Shown here: positions 43,366 through 50,715 of the stretch, piece after piece
Layout: each line of letters begins with the position of its first letter
How positions within the stretch are numbered: the stretch's first letter is position 1
Source of the DNA: JBQLZQ01 sp052168355
GTDB lineage: Bacteria > Pseudomonadota > Alphaproteobacteria > DSM-16000 > Inquilinaceae
DNA length: 64,000 bases
Assembly: GCA_052168355.1 (NCBI GenBank)
Contig: JBQLZQ010000088.1
Location: 47,789-111,788, forward strand
Direction: 5' to 3'
Translations under genes and position numbers: made by a program
Notes under the pieces: generated by a model
What the model was told of the DNA's origin: nothing
Seen by the model: the letters and a program-made list of their open reading frames with translations, nothing else
The model's database searches: none

Positions 43366-44316
43366 CTAGCCGTCGGACAGGCGCCGCGCCAGATCGCTCC
43401 CCAGCCGGTCGATCTCCGCCGCGACGCTGTCGATGGCGGACGCCATGTGCAGGCAGGCATGGGTCACCCCCGGCCACAGCCGGTACTCATGCTCGACGCC
43501 GGCCCGCACCAGGCGCGCGACCAGCGCTTCGGTATCGTCAAGCAACGGATCCAGCGCCGCCGCGGTCACCAGCAGAGGCGGCAGCCCCGTCAAATCGGCA
43601 TAGAGCGGTGCGATCAACGGGTTGCGGTGGTCGTCGGTGTCGCCCGTGTAGTGGTCCCAGAACCATCGCATGGCGGCGGCCGACAGGATGTACCGGCCAT
43701 CCCCGTAGGCACGATGAGACGGCGTCTCCAGATCGGCCGAATAGGCGCCATAGACCAGAGCCGCCGCCCGGGGCAGCGGTAGGCCGCGATCGCGCAGGGC
43801 CAGGCAGGCGGCCAGCGCCAGATTGGCGCCGGCGGAATCGCCGGCCACGGCCAGGCGGCCGGGGTCGATCCCCCAATCCGCGCCGTGATCGCCAAGCCAG
43901 GTCAGCGCCGCCACGCAATCCTCCAGGGGCACGGGAAACCTATGCTCCGGCGCCAGGCGGTAATCCACGCTGGCCACGCGGAAGCCGCCCGCGGCCGCCA
44001 GCCGGCGACAAATGCTGTCATGGGTGTCGAGGTCGCAGATCACCCAGCCGCCGCCATGGATATAAATCACGCAGGGCGCCGGGGCCCCTGCCCCCGGATC
44101 ATACAGCCGAACCGGGATCGGGCCGTGAGGACCGGGCAGCTCGGCGTCGCGCACCGACGCCATCGCCGGCTCACCATCGTTCCATATCCGCGAGTTTTCA
44201 CGCGTTTGGGCGCGCGCCGCCTCGGGCGACAGCAATTCGATCGGCGTCTGGCCTTCGGTCCGCAGCGCCAACTGATCCAGCACGGCGGCCATTTGGGGGT
44301 CGATCGTGTCGCTCAC
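43366..44316 (-). CDS. HSL-family alpha/beta hydrolase (esterase/acetylhydrolase)
   Basis: This is a 316-aa esterase of the hormone-sensitive-lipase group. The oxyanion motif is HGGGW, preceded by VIYIHG, the nucleophile Ser is in GDSAGANLA, and acid and base are in LDPLLDD and VTHACLHM. DYRLAPEHRFPVPLEDC is typical. A GTG at 44316 with GAGGGAG upstream is the preferred start; an ATG at 44379 would add 21 poorly conserved residues. Likely acts on short-chain esters. Confidence 0.92.
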   Translation of the reverse strand: MSDTIDPQMAAVLDQLALRTEGQTPIELLSPEAARAQTRENSRIWNDGEPAMASVRDAELPGPHGPIPVRLYDPGAGAPAPCVIYIHGGGWVICDLDTHDSICRRLAAAGGFRVASVDYRLAPEHRFPVPLEDCVAALTWLGDHGADWGIDPGRLAVAGDSAGANLALAACLALRDRGLPLPRAAALVYGAYSADLETPSHRAYGDGRYILSAAAMRWFWDHYTGDTDDHRNPLIAPLYADLTGLPPLLVTAAALDPLLDDTEALVARLVRAGVEHEYRLWPGVTHACLHMASAIDSVAAEIDRLGSDLARRLSDG

Positions 44317-44638
44317 GGGTTCTCCCTCTCCATATCTCGGGATTTCGTAGGGTTCCGGCGGGTTCCGGGCGCTCGGCAACGCAGGGCTGGAGACCGGCCG
44401 AACCCTAGCGGGTCCCGCCCTCCCCGGCCACGAATCTTAAGAGACAATTTCTGGGGATGGTTAAGAGAAATTTAAGCAGTCGAGCGCTCTCATAGGGATG
44501 GGGCCGGGACCAGATTTTCGACAGCCGGCCTTCCTTCACGGCCCATTGAATGGGCGGCATAAGCCTTGCCGGGAGGATCATCGAGGGTCGAGGGCCGATG
44601 GGCGGCTTTTCGGGCTTATTGGCGATGGGTGGTGCACG
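44317..44638. promoter_or_regulatory. Divergent intergenic region with two direct repeats before the lipoprotein/two-component operon
   Basis: TTAAGAGACAATTT (44437-44450) and TTAAGAGAAATTTA (44461-44474) are direct repeats with a 24-nt start-to-start distance. The second also fits TTAA-N7-TTAA (44461-44475), the spacing of a CtrA site, with G instead of C after it. OmpR-family regulators often bind such tandem repeats, so autoregulation by the response regulator downstream is one option and CtrA control another. No gene is seen in the rest of the region. Confidence 0.55.
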
Positions 44639-45118
44639 GTGGCAATACGGTCTTGGCTGCGCATAACCGCGATGGTCGGTCTGGCAACGGCACTTGGCGC
44701 GTGCGTGCTTCAACCGGTGGCCGAAGACGATCCAACCAAGGGTTCCCTGGCCCTCCTCTCTCCCATCGGCGTGCCGCCCGAACCACCTCGCAAACCTGCG
44801 GTCCCGGCGCGGCGGGTAGCGCCGGCACCGCCGGCCGAAGCCCCGGCGCCGATCGATCTGGATCGTGTGGTCGGCTACAGCGAATTGGAAGTGCGCGAAC
44901 TGCTGGGCGAACCGGCCTGGATCGAGGAGGTGCCGCCGGCCCTGTCCTGGCAGTACAGCGCGAATGATTGCGTCCTGAAGGTGTTTTTCTTCATGGAGAT
45001 GGCCACAAGGGACTTCCGGGTCCTCTCCTATGATTTGAGCAGTACGGAAGATGGCGTCGATGTCGATGAACGCTGCCTCTCTGAGTTACTCGTCGAAACC
45101 GACGAACGGCGGAGCTGA
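44639..45118 (+). CDS. Putative lipoprotein, first gene of a two-component operon
   Basis: This is a 159-aa protein with a lipoprotein signal (LRITAMVGLATALGAC, Cys as lipid site), a proline/alanine-rich linker (PPEPPRKPAVPARRVAPAP) and a small C-terminal domain. That domain reads LDRVVGYSELEVRELLGEPAWIEEVPPALSWQY and CVLKVFFFM, similar in pattern to SmpA/OmlA-like folds. The start is a GTG; longer in-frame versions lack a signal. It overlaps the response-regulator gene by about 68 nt, so the two are likely coupled. A role as envelope sensor accessory is inference. Confidence 0.78.
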   Translation: MAIRSWLRITAMVGLATALGACVLQPVAEDDPTKGSLALLSPIGVPPEPPRKPAVPARRVAPAPPAEAPAPIDLDRVVGYSELEVRELLGEPAWIEEVPPALSWQYSANDCVLKVFFFMEMATRDFRVLSYDLSSTEDGVDVDERCLSELLVETDERRS

Positions 45119-45848
45119 CGCCGAAGGGGTCATCCGGGTCGCCGTCGTCGATGACGACGAATTGTTCCGGGAGGCCTTGGGGCTCAATCTGACGGACGAA
45201 GGCTACGACGTCGTATCGTTCGCCAAGGGCGGCGAGGCGCTCGATTATTTCAAGTCGGGCGGCGCCGCCGATATCGTGCTGCTCGACTGGCGGATGCCCG
45301 AGCTGGATGGCATCGAGGTCCTGCGCCGGATGCGCACCGCCGGGCTGGACTTGCCTGTCATTTTTCTGACCGTTCTCAGCGACGAAATCTATGAAGAGGC
45401 GGCCTTGGCCGGCGGCGCCGTCGACTTTGTCGAAAAATCCCGCAGCCTGCCGATCCTGCTGCGCCGGCTGAAGCTGAGCGTCGGCGGCAGGAAGGGCGCC
45501 GAACCGACCGAGACGGCCGACCATATCCGCCGTCAGGGGCCGCTGCTGCTCGATATGGACGCCAGCAAGGCGACGTGGCGGAGCCGGCCGGTCGATCTGA
45601 CGCTGACCGAGTTTCGCATCGTCACCCTTATGGCCGGTCGTGCCGGCGACAACCTGACCTATCGCGAAATCTACGATTTGGTGCGCGGCGAGGGGTTCGT
45701 CGCTGGGTACGGCACCGTGGGCTACCGGTCCAATGTGCGGGCCTTCATCAAGCGTATCCGGCAAAAGTTCCGCAGCGTCGATCCGGACTTCGAGCAGATC
45801 GAGAACTATCCCGGCCTGGGGTACCGCTGGAGCACAGATCATGCATGA
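45051..45848 (+). CDS. OmpR-family response regulator
   Basis: This is a 265-aa two-component regulator. The receiver domain has acidic DDD near residue 35, phosphoacceptor Asp79 in VLLDWRMPELDG, Thr in VIFLTVLSD and a Lys in VEKSRS. The C-terminal winged helix has VDLTLTEFRIVTLMA, NLTYREIYDLV and YRSNVRAFIKRIRQKF, then GLGYRW. It resembles ChvI-type regulators. Start choice is uncertain; ATGs at 45051, 45060 and 45066 are all in frame and all lie inside the lipoprotein gene. The kinase gene starts 8 nt before its stop. Confidence 0.93.
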   Translation: MASMSMNAASLSYSSKPTNGGADAEGVIRVAVVDDDELFREALGLNLTDEGYDVVSFAKGGEALDYFKSGGAADIVLLDWRMPELDGIEVLRRMRTAGLDLPVIFLTVLSDEIYEEAALAGGAVDFVEKSRSLPILLRRLKLSVGGRKGAEPTETADHIRRQGPLLLDMDASKATWRSRPVDLTLTEFRIVTLMAGRAGDNLTYREIYDLVRGEGFVAGYGTVGYRSNVRAFIKRIRQKFRSVDPDFEQIENYPGLGYRWSTDHA

Positions 45849-47367
45849 TCGACGGCGCCCGTCGGGCGCCACCATCGTCAACTGGCTGTTCCGCTCGCTG
45901 GCCGTCCGGCTTCTGATCCTGGTGGCGGTGTTTTTGACCGTGCCCGTTCTGATCTACCAGCAATTCCAGGCGGCGGACCGGGAAAAGCAGGCGCTGCTGA
46001 TGCAGAACGCCCGCCAGCAGGGGCAACTCATCGCCGAAAACCTCCGCCCGCTGCTGGAAAAGGCCGGAACGTCAATCCCCCCCGACCTGACCACCGCCCT
46101 GGCCCGCCAGGTGTCCCGCGAGACGCGGGCCAAGGTCCTGCTGCGGCCGAACGGCGGCGCCAACATCAACGGCTTCTATTATGTCGCGGCCACGCCGGTG
46201 GTGCCCCGCGCGTTCCTGGAACGCGAACGCGAGAGGCTGATGGCCCAGGGCATCCTGGGTCGGGTTGCCCAGACCTGCAGCGGCAACGTGCCGCTGTCGC
46301 TGCGCGTGCCGACCCAAGGCGGCGGCCAGGAGGTGCTGACATCCATCACCTCCATCAACACCGAGCAGGGGTGCTGGGCGGTGGTGACGTCCCATGTGTC
46401 GGAGGCCTATCTCGGGTCCTCCATTGGCCAACCCTATTGGAAGACCGCCGAAGTGCGCGGCGCGGCCCTGGTCTATCTGGGCATGGCCGCCCTGGTCATG
46501 GCCATCGTCCTGGGCATCTGGCGCAACCTGCGGCGCTTCGGCCGGCTGGCCCAGACCATCGATTTCCGCAATTCCGACTCCGCGTCGTTCGCCGAACAGA
46601 ACTCGGTGCCCGAACTGCACAGCGTGGCCGTGGATTTCGACCGGCTGGTGACCACCTTGCGCAACTCGGCCGAAACCATCCGCCGCGCCGCCGAGGACAA
46701 TGCCCACGCCTTCAAGACCCCGATCGGAGTCATCCGCCAGTCGGTGGAGCCCCTGAAGCGCATCGTCAACGACGACCCGCGCGGCGCGCGGGCCATCGAC
46801 ATCATCGACCAGTCGCTGTCGAAGCTCGACGACCTGGTCTCGCTGGCCCAGCACATGGACACGACGACCGCCGACCTGACCGAGCCGCCGCCCGGAACCA
46901 CCGATCTCGGCGCTCTTCTGGAACGGATCCTGGGCGGGTATGCGCCGATCTATGCCGAACGGGGCCTGCACTTCCGCGTCCATCATGATCGCCAGGTCAA
47001 GGTCAACGCCAACGAGGATCTGCTGGAGACGGTGGTGGAGAACCTGATCGACAACGCCGTCAGCTTCTCGCCCCCCGGCAGCGAGATCGAGATCGGCGCC
47101 CGCCGCACCGGCAAGATGGCGGAACTGACGGTCATCGACCAGGGGCCGGGGGTCAAGCCGGAAGACCTCAGCCGGATCTTCGAGCGCTACTATTCCGACC
47201 GGCCCAAGAACGGCGAGGTCAACGGGGCCGACGGATCCGGCCCGCATTTCGGCATCGGCCTGTGGATCGCCCGCCAGAACGTCGAGGCGGTGGGCGGCAA
47301 GATCGAGGCCAGCAACCGCGCCAAGGGCGGCCTGTGCATGCGGGTCAGCGTGCCCCTGGCGGGGTGA
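45841..47367 (+). CDS. Sensor histidine kinase, ChvG-like
   Basis: This is a 508-aa membrane kinase paired with the regulator it overlaps. TM1 (residues of about 20-40), a 165-residue periplasmic sensor domain with two Cys (AQTCSGN and EQGCWAV), and TM2 (about 207-227) are followed by a HAMP-like segment. The dimerisation/H-box reads NAHAFKTPIGVIRQS with His289, the HAFKTP form seen in ChvG and PhoQ-like kinases, and the ATPase has NLIDNAVSFSPPG, DQGPGV, RIFERYYS and GIGLWIARQ. It probably senses envelope or pH conditions, as ChvG does (inference). Confidence 0.92.
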   Translation: MHDRRRPSGATIVNWLFRSLAVRLLILVAVFLTVPVLIYQQFQAADREKQALLMQNARQQGQLIAENLRPLLEKAGTSIPPDLTTALARQVSRETRAKVLLRPNGGANINGFYYVAATPVVPRAFLERERERLMAQGILGRVAQTCSGNVPLSLRVPTQGGGQEVLTSITSINTEQGCWAVVTSHVSEAYLGSSIGQPYWKTAEVRGAALVYLGMAALVMAIVLGIWRNLRRFGRLAQTIDFRNSDSASFAEQNSVPELHSVAVDFDRLVTTLRNSAETIRRAAEDNAHAFKTPIGVIRQSVEPLKRIVNDDPRGARAIDIIDQSLSKLDDLVSLAQHMDTTTADLTEPPPGTTDLGALLERILGGYAPIYAERGLHFRVHHDRQVKVNANEDLLETVVENLIDNAVSFSPPGSEIEIGARRTGKMAELTVIDQGPGVKPEDLSRIFERYYSDRPKNGEVNGADGSGPHFGIGLWIARQNVEAVGGKIEASNRAKGGLCMRVSVPLAG

Positions 47368-47374
47368 GACACCC

Positions 47375-47974
47375 CTAAACGATCTGCTCGACCCGGCTCT
47401 TCTCAAACAGCGGATAGCTGGCCAGAAAATCCCCGATCCGTGCGTGCATGGTCGCAAAGGAAGCGCCGTACATGTAGATCGCTGTTTCGGTCGGCCCATG
47501 CCACTGGCTCAACACGCATCTGTCGGCCCCCATCAGACGGTAGAACTCCTCCATGATAAAGGCGGGGCTGGTGGACTGATAGACTTCAGGCAGCAGGTCG
47601 GTGCCGTTCAGAAAGACGGCCAAGCCTTCGAAATGGCCGAGCGGACGCTCCTCGCCCGACCCCTCCAGGGTGAGATGGGATCCTTTCGGCGCTCCCAACC
47701 TCTCCAAAGCTCCCGTGACCATATGAAGGACGCGTTCTGAGGCGTCGGCCAAACGCACCTCCACGTCGCATGACACGATCGCACGGCTGTCGGGGTTGAG
47801 CGCCGTGCCGCCACCGGTCACCTCGCCCAACTTCTTGTCCTTCAGCCAAAGATCGAGTGGATCCTCGAAAAAAGTGCCTCGATCGAGGGGCTGCAGCCTG
47901 GCGTTAAGATGGATGATGATCAGCCGACCCGGCTGACCGCGAAAAGACTTCCTGCTGAACAGGCGCCTAAACAT
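47375..47974 (-). CDS. Conserved-looking protein of unknown function
   Basis: This is a 199-aa soluble protein that I do not recognise. The N-terminus is basic (MFRRLFSRKSFRGQPGR). Several acidic surface stretches and patterns such as IIIHLNARLQPLDRGTFFEDPLDLWL and EEFYRLMGADRCVLSQWHGPTETAIYMYG suggest a compact alpha/beta fold. It ends 8 nt from the convergent kinase gene and lies downstream of a TPR gene on the same strand with 75 nt between them. Confidence 0.7.
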   Translation of the reverse strand: MFRRLFSRKSFRGQPGRLIIIHLNARLQPLDRGTFFEDPLDLWLKDKKLGEVTGGGTALNPDSRAIVSCDVEVRLADASERVLHMVTGALERLGAPKGSHLTLEGSGEERPLGHFEGLAVFLNGTDLLPEVYQSTSPAFIMEEFYRLMGADRCVLSQWHGPTETAIYMYGASFATMHARIGDFLASYPLFEKSRVEQIV

Positions 47975-48049
47975 GAATTCTCCCGCACCTTCGGAAGTCA
48001 TAGCGGAGCCGCAAGGCGCTGCCTCGGGCCCAGTACCAAGTCACACCGA

Positions 48050-48808
48050 TCATGCCATCTTGTCCGCGGCGGCGCGGGCCGCGGCCAGGCGCTGGACGTG
48101 GTGCTTGTTCAGGTCTCGGGCGTACCGGTTCCACCGCCGCATGATCCGGTCGATCTCCGTCTGCAGGGCCGCCGCCGTGGCACGGTCCCCCGTGGCCAGG
48201 GTCCATAGGGCATACTCGACATGCGCCTCGAAACTGCGGAACCGGTTCACCGCGGCCTCGTATTCGGATCGGGCCTCAACGTGGCGTCCGGTTTCGGCCA
48301 GGGCCCGGGCAATCAGGAGCTGGACCTGTTCGGCCCTGAAATTCGGGTCGTCGGCGCGGATATCCTCAAGATGCACGATGGCCCGTGCCTGACGGCCGCT
48401 TTCGACAAAGGCGCGAGCGGCGTGAAACCGGATCTCGGGATCGGCGGCGAACGGTCCGTTCAGGCAAGCCTCGTAGTGGGTGGCCGCCGCGTCCGCCGCG
48501 CCGGTCTCCAGCAATGCCGAGGCAAGCCGCATCCGGTTCTGGGCCGTGGGAGTATCGTCGAATGCCGCCTGCGCCTCGCGCAGTTCCCGGGTCGGATCGA
48601 GCGACTTGGCGGCGGCGGCGATGGCCTTTCGGGCCTCGTGTTCGAGCCGGGAATCCGGCAAATAGACGATCAGGAAGTAGACGGCGCTGCCCAGAAGCGG
48701 GAACGAGAACAGAACAAACAGCCAATACATGGGCTGGTTCGTCCGCACGACGTGGACGCCGAAAAAGATCGCGGCCAGGATGTGTAAACCGACACCGAGA
48801 AACGGCAT
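48050..48808 (-). CDS. Membrane-anchored TPR protein
   Basis: This is a 252-aa protein with two membrane spans at the N-terminus (residues of about 5-20 and 27-50: LHILAAIFFGVHVV and YWLFVLFSFPLLGSAVYFLIVY), like the PLD N-terminal domain. A cytoplasmic helical repeat region follows with TPR-type motifs (RMRLASALLETGAADAAATHYEACL, and RARAFVESGRQ-like and ARALAETGRHVEARSEYEAAV repeats). Such proteins scaffold membrane complexes. Function unknown. Confidence 0.82.
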   Translation of the reverse strand: MPFLGVGLHILAAIFFGVHVVRTNQPMYWLFVLFSFPLLGSAVYFLIVYLPDSRLEHEARKAIAAAAKSLDPTRELREAQAAFDDTPTAQNRMRLASALLETGAADAAATHYEACLNGPFAADPEIRFHAARAFVESGRQARAIVHLEDIRADDPNFRAEQVQLLIARALAETGRHVEARSEYEAAVNRFRSFEAHVEYALWTLATGDRATAAALQTEIDRIMRRWNRYARDLNKHHVQRLAAARAAADKMA

Positions 48809-49099
48809 GCCCCCTCCCCCGAACTATCGGTCATTCCAGAGGCGCCGGAGCCTCCATCAATGACCAGAACGGTTTGCATATCATGTCCGCAAATCCTCTT
48901 CGATTTGTAAATAAACAATCCCAGATCACTGAATGAATTGAGAAAGAACGGCATACAATCGGCTCTATCGAGGGTGTGCGGGGCGATCGGCCCGATACCC
49001 CGGCAGGTCCCAGGGCTCGACGCCGCCGGTCTTGCCCGCAGCATTGGGACAGGGCCGATCTTTATCTTTTTGTTCAGATCAGAGTCATCGGCTGGCCGG

Positions 49100-49408
49100 T
49101 CAGCGCCGGCGGCGATCCCGTTCCCGGTTGGCCCGCTTCAGCGCCGCCGTCAAAACGTCGCGCTTACCGCTCGTGCCGCTGTCGTCGGACGCGGGGCGCG
49201 CGCCGGACGGCGCTGCCTTTCCGCGCAGTTCCCGCCTTTGGCGCTGGGCAATATCACGCGCCCGGCGCCGTCGATCCCGCAACCGGTCGATAACCGACGC
49301 CAGAGCGTCGTCTGGAAGATCCTTGATCCCGGGATGGCGGGTTTGACCGACAAGGTCGCGTTCATCGTCCGACAACAGGCGCTGTTCTTCCCGCCGACTG
49401 CGTGACAT
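49100..49408 (-). CDS. Small basic conserved protein of unknown function
   Basis: This is a 102-aa, highly charged protein. LLSDDERDLVGQTRHPGIKDL is followed by an Arg-rich helix (DRRRRARDIAQRQRRELRGKAAP) and a C-terminal KRDVLTAALKRANRE block. I recall similar uncharacterised proteins in other alphaproteobacteria; function unknown. Possibly RNA- or DNA-binding. A consensus EcfG-type promoter sits 42 nt before the ATG, suggesting stress induction. Confidence 0.75.
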   Translation of the reverse strand: MSRSRREEQRLLSDDERDLVGQTRHPGIKDLPDDALASVIDRLRDRRRRARDIAQRQRRELRGKAAPSGARPASDDSGTSGKRDVLTAALKRANRERDRRRR

Positions 49409-49812
49409 GGGTTCTTCCCCCGGTCCGAATTCTCAAAAGACAACATCGAAACGAACCGCGGGAAAAGCGGTTCCAAGAACCCGGCTTCCAATCGCCGAGA
49501 CGCAGAACTCGGCCCTCCACCAGCCAAATAAAAATCCGGTTTTCCTGGCCACCATACCATTTTCTGGCAGTCTAGCCGCTACAAATATTCATTCATCATG
49601 ATCTTTATTTCGACTTTCGAGAGATATACATATGATCCTTCATGTAAAATATGGAATTTTAAAATATGTATCGTAACGATGACCTTCAGAAATTCATATA
49701 TCGTTAACCAAGTTTATGTCACAGCTTTAACACAACACGGAACAACCCGCTCAATTTATGATCTGCACTGTAATCGCGGATACGCCTCAGGGCGACGAAG
49801 ATGGAGCGGGAC
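49409..49812. other. AT-rich intergenic region
   Basis: This is about 400 nt between divergent genes. The part from about 49580 to 49760 is far richer in A+T than the rest of the window, with an ATCGTAACGAT palindrome (49672-49682) and a TTAACC half-site near 49700. Such tracts are typical H-NS/MucR-like or multi-promoter targets. Short frames in it look non-coding. A stress promoter for the leftward gene is at 49450-49474. Confidence 0.5.
49450..49474 (-). promoter_or_regulatory. Candidate EcfG promoter for the 102-aa protein gene
   Basis: Reading leftward, GGAAC (49474-49470), 16 nt, CGTT (49453-49450) is an exact EcfG consensus match. It ends 42 nt before the start codon at 49408. Confidence 0.72.
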
Positions 49813-50274
49813 ATGAATGCAGCGGGCATCCCTGATACCAAGACAGCTTTGGGTCGGTCGGGATTCCTCGCTCCCACCGCTCTTGCCGCGATCCACGAGA
49901 CCGAAATCGATCATTCCCTGCGCCTGCTGGGCAGCGCCAACCTCAGCCTCTCGGCCTTTCGGCTAACCTTGTGGGGTCTGGACAACGCGACCGCCTCCGC
50001 CCTCATGCGCGATGCATTCGACCGTCAGGGCTTCATACACCCGCTGGGGAACGCCACCTACGTGCTTCTGATGGTCCGCTTCGACGACGATCAGGTTCTG
50101 ACCCGCCAGGTCCTGCAGCGGCTGCGCCGTATCCTCGACGATAGCGCGGTGGACCGCAGGATTAGCATCGAAGTGTCGAGCCTGCACTACGAAGCCTCGG
50201 CGATCTCCGACATCGGCGACCTGATGGCGGAGCTGTGCACCCAGGATTGCCTGGTTCTCGACCGCGCGGCCTGA
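49813..50274 (+). CDS. Protein of unknown function
   Basis: This is a 153-aa protein that I do not recognise. It reads as soluble alpha/beta with LRLLGSANLSLSAFRLTLWGLDNATASALMRDAF, then a hydrophobic strand YVLLMVRFDDDQVL and a long helix (RQVLQRLRRILDD). It ends CTQDCLVLD with two Cys. The ATG at 49813 has GGAGCGGG just upstream; an ATG 12 nt earlier is possible. It follows an AT-rich region and precedes a large peptidoglycan-binding-type gene on the same strand. Confidence 0.65.
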   Translation: MNAAGIPDTKTALGRSGFLAPTALAAIHETEIDHSLRLLGSANLSLSAFRLTLWGLDNATASALMRDAFDRQGFIHPLGNATYVLLMVRFDDDQVLTRQVLQRLRRILDDSAVDRRISIEVSSLHYEASAISDIGDLMAELCTQDCLVLDRAA

Positions 50275-50715
50275 CTGAAAACGAGACTGCGGCGCGGGCG
50301 CCCAACGCCTCGCGTCGCCCCTTCGGTTGTCAATCTTCAGCATTCGTTGCGCGCGGCAGGCTTGATGCTGGCCGAAAAAAAGCGCTGTCGGTCGCACAAG
50401 GGCAACTCTTCGGCAGACAGTTTCGATCAATAGCGATTAAAATGCGCGGCGCCGTGGGGTCACCGTTAGCGGCAGGCGTGACGGTGACCCTGCCATGGGC
50501 TCCGTCTTATCGGACGTTTTCCCCTGTGGGTGATTTGACCGGCCGCGCCTGCCATCGCATTGAAAGACACCCGTATCGTGACCGATTGGCATCCCCGACG
50601 ACCCGATGACGAGCCGCCGTCCTGGACCGAGCCGGAGTCCCCGCCTCAGCCAAAACCGAGGCGCATGGGCGCCGACCCGCGAGAGGGATCGGGCCCCGCC
50701 TCAATCGGGGAGGAC
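50275..50715. other. Intergenic region with a 10-bp hairpin
   Basis: This 441-nt stretch precedes the large proline-rich gene. GGGTCACCGT (50457-50466) pairs exactly with ACGGTGACCC (50481-50490). The last 156 nt are an open frame continuous with the downstream gene, starting from a TTG at 50560 or a GTG at 50578, and could be its true N-terminus. No other feature is evident. Confidence 0.5.
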
